Below the pieces are notes generated by a model. The model was not told the DNA's origin. It searched no databases and saw only the letters and a program-made list of their open reading frames with translations. Shown piece by piece: positions 6,580 through 14,401 of a DNA stretch of 20,671 bases (its first letter is position 1; each line of letters starts with the position of its first letter). The translations under genes were made by a program, and so were the position numbers. This stretch comes from Deltaproteobacteria bacterium (GTDB lineage: Bacteria > Desulfobacterota > Desulfobacteria > Desulfobacterales > JAFDDL01): contig JAFDDL010000006.1 of the NCBI GenBank assembly GCA_019310865.1, positions 1-20,671 of the forward strand, written 5' to 3'.

Positions 6580-8517
6580 TTACCTTAAATCCTCTGTAGC
6601 AAATGCTAAATCCAGTGCTTCGAGTTTTTCTTTTGTGGGAATCCCTTTTGAGACATCCCAGCCCCTTTCCTCGTAATACCGATCCAGCATCGCTTCGGTT
6701 TTGTTTTCGTCGAGTCGCTCCTTGCCGCTATAATCTTCGAGTTGTGCAGCCTTGTCCCCCATCTGAATGGATTCCTTGATCCACCGTTTAGGAAACTTGT
6801 CGTCCTTTCGGTCGAATCCTTCTCGGGCATTCAAGAGCTTCTGCAGGTTCCAGACCCTTTCGCCGGCTTTCAGGTACTCTTCTGCGGACATGGGAATGCC
6901 CGTAACCGCTTCGAAAAGCGCTGCGCTGGTGGCAACCGGGTACAGACGCCCGATAAAAAACCGGAAGCAAAGACCGACGCAGTTACAAGCCGCATTGTTA
7001 TTTTCCACGTAGGGAAGCAGGCGGGCCACATCCCAGTCACCATTTGCAAAGATCCGTTCCCGGGCTGCTTCAGGGACCCGGTAATGTGCAGCGGCCAAGC
7101 CTTCGATGAGTTCCGTCGGCACTTTGGGGATAACCGTACTCGGGGTCCGAACCAGGGCGTAAGAGTTGCCGCCCCGGGGCAGTGTCAGCATCCCCATGGT
7201 CTCAATGCCCAGGTTAGTACGACCGTCTGCAAACGGCATCAGGCCTTTCACATGAATGGCAAGTTCCTTTGCTTCGGGTATCCTTTCCAACAGAGCGGGG
7301 ATGCCATCGGCGACCGTCGCCCAGATTCCTTCCCGGTTGACCATCTTTTTTGTAGCGGCCACCACGGTGTCGTAGTCTGATTTCGGAACCATGCCCAGTT
7401 CGTCTTCACTGACCAGGCCTTTTTCATACAGTTCAACCATCAGTTCGATCAGGTACGGTCCATCGAGTAGGTCCAGGCCGTATCGGTTATACATGTCGGC
7501 GCATTTTACACCCCGATTGATGCTCATCTCAAAGGGAAAGCAAAAGCTGATAATTCCCTCGGAGGCCACGGACTGCAGGGTCTCCAGCCCTTCGAATTCA
7601 CCCGTTTTGATTCTGAGCATGGACTTGTCGCAAGAGATGCAAGACGGCGGCGCCCAGGGGAAGGTTTCGATGGTCTTTAAAAACGGCTTGGTGCCATAAG
7701 CGGCCTTAACGTCGTCCCCCATGGCCGCCCGCCGCTTGTTGTCCACCAGCATGAGGCCCGAGTCGATCCAGGTGTCGGCAATCCCCATGAGTCCGACCTT
7801 GATAAAAAACTCACGGTTTTTGTCCGACAAGGCCTTTTTTACCACCTTCTCGTAAAGTGCTTGAAACTTTTCCCGATCCGCGATCTTAATGCCTGCGCTG
7901 CCCTTGACGACAATGGCCTTGAGATTTTTTGACCCCATGACAGCCGCCAGTCCCCCCCGGCCCAGGGTGGCTGTCTTGTCGATGAGGGCCAGGGACATTT
8001 TCAGCTGGTTTTCCCCGGCCTGACCAATGCTGATAACAGAAATCTCTTCACCATGGATGTCGCGAAGTTCATCCGTTGTTTCAACAATGTCGCGCCCCCA
8101 GAGAGCCGACGCGTCACACAACTCCACCGTTTCATCGGTAATGTAAAGATAGACCGGTTTGTCCGATGCCCCGGTGATGGCCACGTTGTCATAGCCGGCC
8201 CACTTGAGCTGGGGGCCGAATCCGCAGCCGGCGGCCGTGCCGATGGTGCCGTTGACGGGAAACTTAGTCGTTGCCGTCATCTTTGCAGCGGATGGCGTCG
8301 GTGTTCCGCAAAGGGCCCCGGCCCCAAGGATCAGCGCATTGTCCGGGGACAGCGGGTCAATCCCCGGCTTGATCAGATCGTAGGCGAGGCGCATGTTAAT
8401 GCCCTGCCCGCCCAGGTAGGCCTTTGCCATGTCAGGATCCAGGGGCTGCGCATCCATTGATCTCAAGCTTAAATCCACGTACAGGATCTTACCTGCATAA
8501 CCACCGGATATCGTCAT
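6580..8517 (-). CDS. Aldehyde:ferredoxin oxidoreductase family protein (tungsten/molybdenum bis-pterin)
   Basis: A 645-residue AOR-family protein. The N-terminal GGYAGKILYVDLS and YLGGQGINMRLAYDL are typical of the AOR pterin-binding domain, as are GTAAGCGFGPQLKWAGYD and GRGGLAAVMGSKNLKAI. The family oxidises aldehydes to acids, or reduces acids, with ferredoxin. The cluster-binding region reads PSC293-IS-C296-DKSM300, where most family members have C-x2-C-x3-C; the third cysteine is Met here. The fourth-ligand region has an extra-cysteine motif AAC511-N-C513-VGL-C517. The start overlaps the stop of a small ferredoxin gene by four bases (ATGA), indicating a translationally coupled partner. 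In this cluster it could recycle aldehydes formed from 2-oxoacids, or act on an aromatic aldehyde; substrate unknown. Confidence 0.93.
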   Translation of the reverse strand: MTISGGYAGKILYVDLSLRSMDAQPLDPDMAKAYLGGQGINMRLAYDLIKPGIDPLSPDNALILGAGALCGTPTPSAAKMTATTKFPVNGTIGTAAGCGFGPQLKWAGYDNVAITGASDKPVYLYITDETVELCDASALWGRDIVETTDELRDIHGEEISVISIGQAGENQLKMSLALIDKTATLGRGGLAAVMGSKNLKAIVVKGSAGIKIADREKFQALYEKVVKKALSDKNREFFIKVGLMGIADTWIDSGLMLVDNKRRAAMGDDVKAAYGTKPFLKTIETFPWAPPSCISCDKSMLRIKTGEFEGLETLQSVASEGIISFCFPFEMSINRGVKCADMYNRYGLDLLDGPYLIELMVELYEKGLVSEDELGMVPKSDYDTVVAATKKMVNREGIWATVADGIPALLERIPEAKELAIHVKGLMPFADGRTNLGIETMGMLTLPRGGNSYALVRTPSTVIPKVPTELIEGLAAAHYRVPEAARERIFANGDWDVARLLPYVENNNAACNCVGLCFRFFIGRLYPVATSAALFEAVTGIPMSAEEYLKAGERVWNLQKLLNAREGFDRKDDKFPKRWIKESIQMGDKAAQLEDYSGKERLDENKTEAMLDRYYEERGWDVSKGIPTKEKLEALDLAFATEDLR

Positions 8518-8765
8518 GTTTCTTTCCTTTCTTTAAACACCCTGGCGCCGTAATAGCACGCCGTCACGCATTCCCCGCAAAGGGTGCAGTCACGCGTTAA
8601 CGTAATCTTTTCCGTCTTGTCCCGCCCCTTGATCCGAGTTCGGGCCAAGGTTGGGTTGACAATCCCTTCATATTTGAGTGAACATGCCATCAAACACAGA
8701 TAGCATCGTGTGCATTTTTCGGGATGAACCGAAAATTTTCGTTTTTCAATTTCCTGTTTTTCCAC
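8514..8765 (-). CDS. Two-cluster ferredoxin, AOR partner
   Basis: An 83-residue protein with two 4Fe-4S motifs, CTRCYLCLMAC and CTLCGECVTAC, the second followed by YYGA instead of the usual proline. Small ferredoxin-like subunits of this type precede AOR-family genes in many anaerobes and pass electrons from the AOR. Its stop codon overlaps the AOR start (ATGA), a strong sign of coupling. The start is GTG at 8765, preceded by GGGGGAACC at a somewhat long spacing; no ATG is available upstream of the first cysteine motif. It follows the UroD-like gene by 77 bases, or only 23 bases if the latter's interrupted tail is counted. Confidence 0.85.
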   Translation of the reverse strand: MEKQEIEKRKFSVHPEKCTRCYLCLMACSLKYEGIVNPTLARTRIKGRDKTEKITLTRDCTLCGECVTACYYGARVFKERKET

Positions 8766-8788
8766 AGCAAGGTTCCCCCATAATGGTT

Positions 8789-8845
8789 TCAGCGATGTCC
8801 TTTTTCCCGTTCACGGGCAACGTCAATGAATGCCGCTGCGTTCTA
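8789..8845 (-). other. In-frame amber codon and 17-codon tail of the UroD-like gene
   Basis: TAG at 8843-8845 is followed in the same frame by NAAAFIDVAREREKGHR and a TGA at 8789-8791. The tail matches the normal ending of this protein family, so the open frame was intact recently or is read through. A single G-to-T change (GAG to TAG) explains it. Several neighbours (cupin, aminotransferase, oxidoreductase gamma, P-loop NTPase, SDR) also end with TAG, so amber is an ordinary stop in this genome and nothing here shows pyrrolysine use. Confidence 0.75.
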
Positions 8846-9688
8846 GACCGGGACATCGCCTGGAATCAGTCGCCCCGGGCTCAGGACAAACCCACTGCCC
8901 GCACCGAGACGATCGCATACTTCATTCACCTCCTGGCGAATATGGTCCGTGGAACTGAACATCATCGTTCCCTGGGTTCCGTAGCCGCCCCACAGCGTGA
9001 TGTACTTTCCGTATTCGCGCTTGATCCACAAAAAATCCACACCGCCCGACTGTTCAGGATTGAGCAAATCCACACCGGTGCCGACAATCTCGTCCATATA
9101 TGGACCAATGGCGCCTTTCAGGCGCATGGCAAGATGGCAGCCGGCATCATGAACGGCATCGCTGAGCTGCTGCAACCGTTTTACAATGTGACGCTGCCAG
9201 ATTGCGGAAGAAATCTGGAATTGCCCTGTACTGCCATAATCGTCGTCCAATCCGATGCAGTCCACATCCATTTCCGCCCGGCAGCGCTGCATATTGGCCA
9301 GAAGCTTCGTCATGATGCCGTCAAGCAATTCGTCAACGGCGTTGGGGCGGATGGTCAGATCCAACCGCAGGTTTTCTTCGCCGCGTGTGAGGATGGCCTG
9401 GCGCCAAAGGGAGCCGAGACAGGCCACCTGGTATTTATCCCCACCGGCAGCTGCCGGTTCTTTTGTGCCACGATTTTTCTCATCCGGATCCGGTATTCGA
9501 TACCGGTTGATACATTCAATACCGCTGTCAACGATCCCGCCTATGCGTTCTACACCGTAATGCAAGGCCAGTTTCGATGCCATTTTCCTGTCAAACTGAA
9601 TCAAATATGGAATTCGTCCTGTGTCCCTGTGGTTGATGGCGTCCAAAATGAGATCCCGCTTGGTCGGTTTTTCGGTATCAATGCTCAT
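8843..9688 (-). CDS. Uroporphyrinogen decarboxylase/MtaA-like family protein, probably C-terminally truncated by an amber codon
   Basis: A 281-residue protein of the UroD/corrinoid-methyltransferase fold: KRDLILDAINHRDTGRIPY at the N-terminus, IGLDDDYGSTGQF in the middle, GVDLLNPEQSGG and ITLWGGYGTQG, and GFVLSPGRLIPGDVPV at the end. Family members normally continue with VENxxAF-DVARE; here TAG stands exactly where the Glu codon is expected and the sequence afterwards reads NAAAFIDVARE. Where methyltransferases have the zinc motif HxC and decarboxylase-like proteins have HSDG, this protein has RLKG (residues 189-192), so it is neither a typical HemE nor an MtaA enzyme. ATG at 9688 has AAAGGA 10 bases upstream. 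Function unknown; it may process a methylated or carboxylated pathway intermediate. Confidence 0.8.
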   Translation of the reverse strand: MSIDTEKPTKRDLILDAINHRDTGRIPYLIQFDRKMASKLALHYGVERIGGIVDSGIECINRYRIPDPDEKNRGTKEPAAAGGDKYQVACLGSLWRQAILTRGEENLRLDLTIRPNAVDELLDGIMTKLLANMQRCRAEMDVDCIGLDDDYGSTGQFQISSAIWQRHIVKRLQQLSDAVHDAGCHLAMRLKGAIGPYMDEIVGTGVDLLNPEQSGGVDFLWIKREYGKYITLWGGYGTQGTMMFSSTDHIRQEVNEVCDRLGAGSGFVLSPGRLIPGDVPV

Positions 9689-9710
9689 GGTCCGGAAGTC
9701 CTTTATAACG

Positions 9711-10895
9711 CTAATCCAACGACTGTAACAGCTTTGCCAATCGCTTGGTGCCTTCGGCGACTTTATCCACCGGCATGAAAGAATAGTTCACCCGCATATG
9801 GTTGTCGTGCCCTTTCTCGACGAAGAACGGGGCGCCCGGGACAAAGGCGACTTTTTTCTCCACGGCCTTTTTAAACAATTCCACCGTGTCGTATTTTTCA
9901 GGAACCGTCACCCAAGTAAAAAACCCACCTTCGGGCCGGGTAAAAGAAACCGAATCCGGAAATTCGTTTTCCATGATCTCCATCATGGTATCCCTTTTTA
10001 GCTTATAGGCGGGAATCATCTTTTTGATCTGCTCATCCAGGCTGTACATTTCCATATATTTGGTCAGCTGCCGCTGGCATATGGTGGACGAATGCAGGTC
10101 ACAGGCTTGCTTGATTTTATTGTATTTCGGCAGCAATTCATCACTAGCGCAAATCCAGCCAAGCCTGACCCCCGGTGCGCAGATTTTAGAAAACGATCCG
10201 AGATAAATGACAATCCCGCTGGTGTCGAAACTCTTGACCGACGGAATCTTTTCGCCCTCGTAGCGCATTTCGATATAGGGACTGTCTTCGACGATGGGCA
10301 CATTGTACGCCGTGGCGAGATCGACCAGGGCTTTTCTTCTTTCCCGGCCCATTGACAAGCCGGTTGGGTTTTGAAAATCCGGATTGATATAAATCATCTT
10401 GGCTTCGGGATTTTTCTTTAGAACGTCTTCAAGAACCTCGGTGATCATCCCGTTTTCATCCATGGGCACTTCGGCATACCGGCACTGGTATGAATCAAAG
10501 GAGTTGACGGCCCCTAAGTAAGTCGGGCTTTCCACGATCACCAGATCACCCTTGTCCAGAAACAACCGGCCCGAAAAATCGATTCCCTGCTGGGACCCGG
10601 TGGTGATGAATATATTGGCCGAAGATGTGTCCACGCCCACCGACGTCATTCTTTCTTCGGCAATGATTTTTCGAAGCGGCTCGTATCCGTCCGTCGTATC
10701 GTAGGCGATCATCGGTATTCCATACTCCTCGAACGCCTTTGCCGAAGCTTTGGAAAACGCCTCGATGGGATACAGCTCCGGTGCCGGCGCACCGCCCGCC
10801 AGGGTTATGATTTCAGGGTTCATGGCAAGGGCAAATAACTCCCTGATGATACTGGTGCCAAATGCGTCCATTCGCTCGGAATATCGTAACGTCAT
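9711..10895 (-). CDS. PLP-dependent aminotransferase, class I/II (2-aminoadipate/aromatic type)
   Basis: A 394-residue fold-type I aminotransferase resembling LysN/ARO8/MocR-related enzymes. The PLP lysine is K237 in LGSFSKICAPGVRLGW; N176 (NPDFQNPTG), D204 and Y207 (VEDSPY) complete the cofactor site, with TGSQQGID near residue 100 for phosphate contact. These enzymes transaminate 2-aminoadipate, branched-chain or aromatic amino acids with 2-oxoglutarate. The ATG at 10895 is chosen because AAGGAG lies six bases upstream; an upstream in-frame ATG at 10925 lies within a short tandem repeat and has no such site. Placed directly after the 2-oxoacid:ferredoxin oxidoreductase genes, it probably supplies the 2-oxoacid substrate of that enzyme. 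Confidence 0.93.
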   Translation of the reverse strand: MTLRYSERMDAFGTSIIRELFALAMNPEIITLAGGAPAPELYPIEAFSKASAKAFEEYGIPMIAYDTTDGYEPLRKIIAEERMTSVGVDTSSANIFITTGSQQGIDFSGRLFLDKGDLVIVESPTYLGAVNSFDSYQCRYAEVPMDENGMITEVLEDVLKKNPEAKMIYINPDFQNPTGLSMGRERRKALVDLATAYNVPIVEDSPYIEMRYEGEKIPSVKSFDTSGIVIYLGSFSKICAPGVRLGWICASDELLPKYNKIKQACDLHSSTICQRQLTKYMEMYSLDEQIKKMIPAYKLKRDTMMEIMENEFPDSVSFTRPEGGFFTWVTVPEKYDTVELFKKAVEKKVAFVPGAPFFVEKGHDNHMRVNYSFMPVDKVAEGTKRLAKLLQSLD

Positions 10896-10913
10896 GGTTG
10901 TCTCCTTATTCTG

Positions 10914-10941
10914 GTCATTTGTCATTTGTCATTAATCATTA
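10914..10941. repeat. Four tandem 7-bp units upstream of the aminotransferase
   Basis: On the plus strand the units read GTCATTT, GTCATTT, GTCATTA, ATCATTA; on the coding strand this gives a series of TGAC/ATGA-containing heptads just before the ribosome-binding site of the aminotransferase. Since 7 is not a multiple of 3, copy changes would alter which upstream ATG is in frame. It lies between two genes of the cluster and may be a simple slippage repeat. Confidence 0.7.
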
Positions 10942-10952
10942 TTTTAATGAAT

Positions 10953-11498
10953 CTATACTGCCTGGCATTCTATCGCCTCTATCCCTTTGTTGATGGCAGC
11001 CTGGTTAACGTCAAAAAAAGCTGCCTTTCTTGCCAGCTGTACCTTCATGGTGTCAATCAACTGATCGGGGGCCAGAATTTTAGAAACATTCAGATAGGCG
11101 CCCAGCATGACCATATTGGCTGCCCGGTCGGAGCCTGCCTCCCGGGCAATATCATCGGCCGGCAATGCATACACCGTAACATCATCCCGATCTGTTTCGC
11201 CCACTGCATGGGACGTGTTGATGATCACGACCCCGCCGGCCCTGACCTTCCCCTTGTATTTATCCAGGGACGGCTGATTCATGGCAATAAACACATCCAC
11301 CTCTGCGGGCATGGGTGAGGCGATCTTGTCATCCGATATCACCACGGTGCAGTTTGCCGTTCCGCCTCTCTGCTCAGGGCCATAGGACGGGTAATATGTC
11401 ACATTTTTATCCGCTTCCTGGGCCGTGAAGCCCAAAAGCTGTCCCATCAACATAACCCCCTGGCCGCCAAATCCGGCGATCATCAATTTATTTTCCAT
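10953..11498 (-). CDS. 2-oxoacid:ferredoxin oxidoreductase, gamma subunit
   Basis: A 181-residue protein of the catalytic gamma domain family: LMIAGFGGQGVMLMGQLL at the N-terminus, then YYPSYGPEQRGGTANCTVVIS, the standard signature of the KorC/VorC/PorC subunit that helps bind CoA. It overlaps the end of the beta subunit by 11 bases, and GGAAGGAGACG precedes its ATG at 11498. It completes a delta-alpha-beta-gamma set. The whole complex turns a 2-oxoacid plus CoA into acyl-CoA plus CO2 while reducing ferredoxin. Substrate range cannot be read from this subunit. It ends with TAG. Confidence 0.93.
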   Translation of the reverse strand: MENKLMIAGFGGQGVMLMGQLLGFTAQEADKNVTYYPSYGPEQRGGTANCTVVISDDKIASPMPAEVDVFIAMNQPSLDKYKGKVRAGGVVIINTSHAVGETDRDDVTVYALPADDIAREAGSDRAANMVMLGAYLNVSKILAPDQLIDTMKVQLARKAAFFDVNQAAINKGIEAIECQAV

Positions 11499-12246
11499 TG
11501 TTTTCGTCTCCTTCCGGCACTTTATACTCTCCCAGCGGAAAATTTGGAATGGTATTTTCGGTCATCCATTTTAAAGAATCCACGGGCGACATCCCCCAAC
11601 AGGTGGGGCAGTTCGACAACAGCTCCACAAACACATAGCCGGCATCGGCCAGCTGCAGTTCAAAGGCCTTGCGAATACCTTTTTTAGCCTTTTTTATATT
11701 CTTGGGTGAGTTCAAGGCAAACCGTGCCACATACACCGGGGCTTCCAGCTGGGATATCAATTCACACATCTTCAGGGGATATCCGGTGGATTCGACATCT
11801 CTTCCCCGGGGAGAGGTGGTGGTCTTCTGACCGATGAGGGTGGTGGGCGCCATCTGCCCGCCGGTCATCCCATAGACGCCGTTATTTGCGAAGAAGGTGA
11901 TTATTTTCTCGCCGCGGTTGGCGCAGTGCATGATCTCTGCCAACCCGATGGAGGCCAGATCCCCGTCACCCTGATAGGTAAAAACGACTTTATCCGGCTG
12001 CATCCGTTTAAAACCGGTGGCTGCTGCGGGCGCACGACCATGGGAGCAGGCGATGTTGTCAATATTCCAGTACAAGAGTCCCAGTCCGCTGCAACCCACG
12101 GGGAGGAATGCGACGGTTTTCTCTCGTAAGTCGAATTCATCAATAGTTTCAGCAATCAGGTTATGCGCTACGCCGTGCAAACACCCCGGGCAGTATGTGC
12201 TGGACACATATTTCAATGATTTGGGTCTGCTGTAAACTTTTTTCAT
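11488..12246 (-). CDS. 2-oxoacid:ferredoxin oxidoreductase, beta (TPP-binding) subunit
   Basis: A 252-residue thiamine-diphosphate-binding subunit. It has the N-terminal CPGCLHG with cysteines for the proximal 4Fe-4S cluster, further cysteine in PVGCSGLG, the TPP/Mg motif GDGDLASIG followed by NNGVYGMTGGQMAPTT, and a C-terminal NCPTCWG. This matches KorB/VorB proteins. The start ATG at 12246 lies one base after the alpha-subunit stop and is preceded by GGAGGGCCTC, so translation is tightly coupled. The YGMTGGQ-PTT signature is shared by 2-oxoglutarate, 2-oxoisovalerate and related oxidoreductases, so the exact substrate is left open; the aminotransferase next door suggests an amino-acid-derived 2-oxoacid. 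Confidence 0.94.
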   Translation of the reverse strand: MKKVYSRPKSLKYVSSTYCPGCLHGVAHNLIAETIDEFDLREKTVAFLPVGCSGLGLLYWNIDNIACSHGRAPAAATGFKRMQPDKVVFTYQGDGDLASIGLAEIMHCANRGEKIITFFANNGVYGMTGGQMAPTTLIGQKTTTSPRGRDVESTGYPLKMCELISQLEAPVYVARFALNSPKNIKKAKKGIRKAFELQLADAGYVFVELLSNCPTCWGMSPVDSLKWMTENTIPNFPLGEYKVPEGDENNGK

Positions 12247-12247
12247 T

Positions 12248-13318
12248 TTAGAGGCCCTCCCCGGCAGTCATTTCTTTCACTTTTGTGACAATTTCCGCAT
12301 CCTGAACCGGAACCCCACCGGACCGGTTATACGAGGAAATGGGAATGTTACCGCAAACGGCCAGCTGGACGTCCTCGACCATCTGCCCGGGGATCGCCAT
12401 TTCAGAACACAGAATATGTTTCACACGAGTCGAATCCAATTTCCGGTAAGACGCATAGGGAAAGGGAGAAACCGTAATGGGCCGGATCAAACCGGCTTTA
12501 ATTCCCTGCTCTCTCAAGGTTTTCATGGCGGATTGCGCAATTCTTCCGACAAAGCCGAAGGCGGTGATAACAATTTCGGCATCGTCGAGCATCAACTCTT
12601 CAACCAGGACATCCTCTTTCTGCCACCTTTCATACATCTGGGCCGTTTGGATATTGAACTGTTCCACCTGTGCCTCGATGGGCGAAACAAACGACGTGAT
12701 GGATCTCGAGTCCCGCCCTTTGCAGCCGGTGATGATCCAATCACTTTTATCGGGAAACGTCGTTTTGTCTTCCGGCAGCACCACCGATTCCATCATATTT
12801 CCGATGGCTGCATCTGTAAACACCATGACGGGGTTCCGATCCCGGTCGGCATAATCAAAAGCTTTGTATGTCAAATCCACCGCCTCCTGTACGGTGGCCG
12901 GCGATAGTACGATCATCTTGCTACCGCCGCAGGTAATGGCCTTGGTGGCCTGGAAATAATCCTGCTGAGACGGCCCGATACTCCCGATCCCCGGTCCGCC
13001 CCGATTGACGTTTACGATCACCGCCGGTATCCGAGCGCCGGCCAAATGGGATATTCCCTCAGACTTCAAGGCAATCCCGATGCTCGATGAAGAGGTCATG
13101 GCTCGGGCCCCGCCGGCGCCGGCGCCGTAAAGCATATTGCTTGCAGCCACTTCGCTTTCAGCCTGTAGAAAAACGCCGCCGACTTCCGGCATCCGCCTTG
13201 ACATGTATTCCGGCATCTCATTTTGCGGTGTGATGGGATACCCGGCAAAGAATCTACAGCCGGCGCGAATGGCAGCCTCCGGAATCGCTTCGTTGCCCTT
13301 CATAAATACCTTATCCAT
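12248..13318 (-). CDS. 2-oxoacid:ferredoxin oxidoreductase, alpha subunit
   Basis: A 356-residue alpha subunit. GNEAIPEAAIRAGCRFFAGYPITPQNE is the typical opening of KorA/VorA, followed by FLQAESEVAASNM, AMTSSSSIG and NVNRGGPGIGSIGPSQQDYF, and a C-terminal domain with CSEMAIPGQM. The ATG at 13318 is preceded by AGGAGGA and is preferred over an upstream in-frame ATG that would add 17 residues of unrelated sequence. Together with the ferredoxin-like delta upstream and beta and gamma downstream, this gives a four-subunit enzyme of the VOR/KOR/IOR-like group. A long 99-base gap with an AT-rich section separates it from the delta gene. Confidence 0.94.
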   Translation of the reverse strand: MDKVFMKGNEAIPEAAIRAGCRFFAGYPITPQNEMPEYMSRRMPEVGGVFLQAESEVAASNMLYGAGAGGARAMTSSSSIGIALKSEGISHLAGARIPAVIVNVNRGGPGIGSIGPSQQDYFQATKAITCGGSKMIVLSPATVQEAVDLTYKAFDYADRDRNPVMVFTDAAIGNMMESVVLPEDKTTFPDKSDWIITGCKGRDSRSITSFVSPIEAQVEQFNIQTAQMYERWQKEDVLVEELMLDDAEIVITAFGFVGRIAQSAMKTLREQGIKAGLIRPITVSPFPYASYRKLDSTRVKHILCSEMAIPGQMVEDVQLAVCGNIPISSYNRSGGVPVQDAEIVTKVKEMTAGEGL

Positions 13319-13417
13319 ATGACCTTCCTCCTGCGGCGCTTGATCACCGCATAGTTGTTTAATGTCCATTCAGAAATAGGATAATTTTTGTAATTAGCCA
13401 TTTATGGATGGACATTT

Positions 13418-13633
13418 TTAAGCCTTTTTTTCGTCTTTATATACTTCGATTGCGGCGTCCGGGCATGAGATGGCGCATAAGGCGCACCCGATGCAATCAT
13501 CATTGACCATTTCCGAATACCGATACCCCTTTTTATTGACGCCCTTTCCGATCCGAAGGACTTCCTTCGGGCAGGCTGCCACACAAAGCTGGCAACCTTT
13601 GCAAAACTCTATTGCAATTTCTACTTTCGACAT
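13418..13633 (-). CDS. 2-oxoacid:ferredoxin oxidoreductase, delta (ferredoxin-like) subunit
   Basis: A 71-residue two-cluster ferredoxin with classic motifs FCKGCQLCVAACP and DCIGCALCAISCPDAAIEV. Position directly before the alpha, beta and gamma genes identifies it as the delta subunit, carrying electrons from the TPP site to external ferredoxin. AAGGGAAGTTAAA precedes the ATG at 13633. Both cluster motifs are intact with canonical spacing and CP endings, unlike the AOR-associated ferredoxin. Confidence 0.92.
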   Translation of the reverse strand: MSKVEIAIEFCKGCQLCVAACPKEVLRIGKGVNKKGYRYSEMVNDDCIGCALCAISCPDAAIEVYKDEKKA

Positions 13634-13681
13634 TTTAACTTCCCTTTTTCAAACGGTTCGGTAAAAACTTAATTCCAAACC

Positions 13682-14368
13682 CTAAATAAGTCGCATATAG
13701 GGTCTGATCCTAATAATATATTTTGCTGATCCGTTGAATCCGCCGTTGCATATTGTTTCCGGAACAGCCAGTATTTGAACCGGATACCCGATATTTGCCA
13801 GCATTTCACTCGTTTTTTCATGGCCGTAGGCGATATCTTTCGAACTTGCATCCATGCCCGCAAACGGATTGCTGATAATCTGGATTCGTTTGATTCCGGA
13901 GGCCCGCTTGATGCTATCAATGGTTTGCGCCACCTGAACCTGTTTCCCGGAGAAGGCCCGGTAATAGTTGACGATAAAATAGGCTGCCGTGTCCCGGTCA
14001 TTTAAATGGTCGGCGTATTGGCCAATGTTGATAGCACCGGTTGCATTGCCCCCCACGTCAAGTATGGCCAAGTTCCTGTCATCATCGAGGATGGTTTCAA
14101 CCCCATGGGGGACGATGGGTGCATCCAGAAACTTTTCGCCTGAATGGAAACGAATCCCCTTGTCTTTCATCATCCCTTTTACATCTCTGGATCGAAGCAT
14201 CGGTTTTGACTGGTCCATGTCAAAGAAATGCACGGTCCTTTGCGTCTCTTTAACAATGGACAAAGCGAAATTCAGGGCCATTTCCGATTTGCCGCATCCG
14301 GACTCACCCATAAAGACGAGCTTTCTTTTATCGCCTTCAATCAAATTTTTTATAAAAGATGGTTTCAT
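13682..14368 (-). CDS. P-loop NTPase of unknown role
   Basis: A soluble protein of about 228 residues. A classical Walker A motif GESGCGKS lies near the N-terminus after KLVFM, a Walker-B-like NLAILDVGG lies in the middle, and FFDMDQSKP resembles the switch of MinD/CobQ-type (SIMIBI) NTPases. It is not a MeaB or CooC motif (no GxPGxGKS or KGGxGK). The start is uncertain: ATG at 14368 gives a natural N-terminus (MKPSFIKNL) but lacks a good ribosome-binding site, whereas an in-frame TTG at 14401 directly follows the stop of the previous gene. It sits between a crotonase and the oxidoreductase genes. It may act as a chaperone for cofactor insertion or as a partner of an unusual enzyme; this is a guess. 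Confidence 0.75.
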   Translation of the reverse strand: MKPSFIKNLIEGDKRKLVFMGESGCGKSEMALNFALSIVKETQRTVHFFDMDQSKPMLRSRDVKGMMKDKGIRFHSGEKFLDAPIVPHGVETILDDDRNLAILDVGGNATGAINIGQYADHLNDRDTAAYFIVNYYRAFSGKQVQVAQTIDSIKRASGIKRIQIISNPFAGMDASSKDIAYGHEKTSEMLANIGYPVQILAVPETICNGGFNGSAKYIIRIRPYMRLI

Positions 14369-14401
14369 TACGCCGTTTTCTGTTTTGCCGCTTCTTCTCA
14401 A

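Noticed and set aside
8843..8845. Pyrrolysine codon in the UroD-like gene
   Set aside because: TAG is used as the ordinary stop by at least five other genes in the window and no pyl gene is seen; a nonsense mutation or sequencing error is simpler.
8678..9778. Long 366-codon plus-strand reading frame opposite the UroD-like and ferredoxin genes
   Set aside because: It is antisense to genes with clear family motifs, and its translation shows no domain signature; it is a coding shadow of GC-biased codons.
10896..10925. Upstream ATG for the aminotransferase
   Set aside because: It falls in the heptad repeat with no Shine-Dalgarno sequence, while the ATG at 10895 has AAGGAG at ideal spacing.
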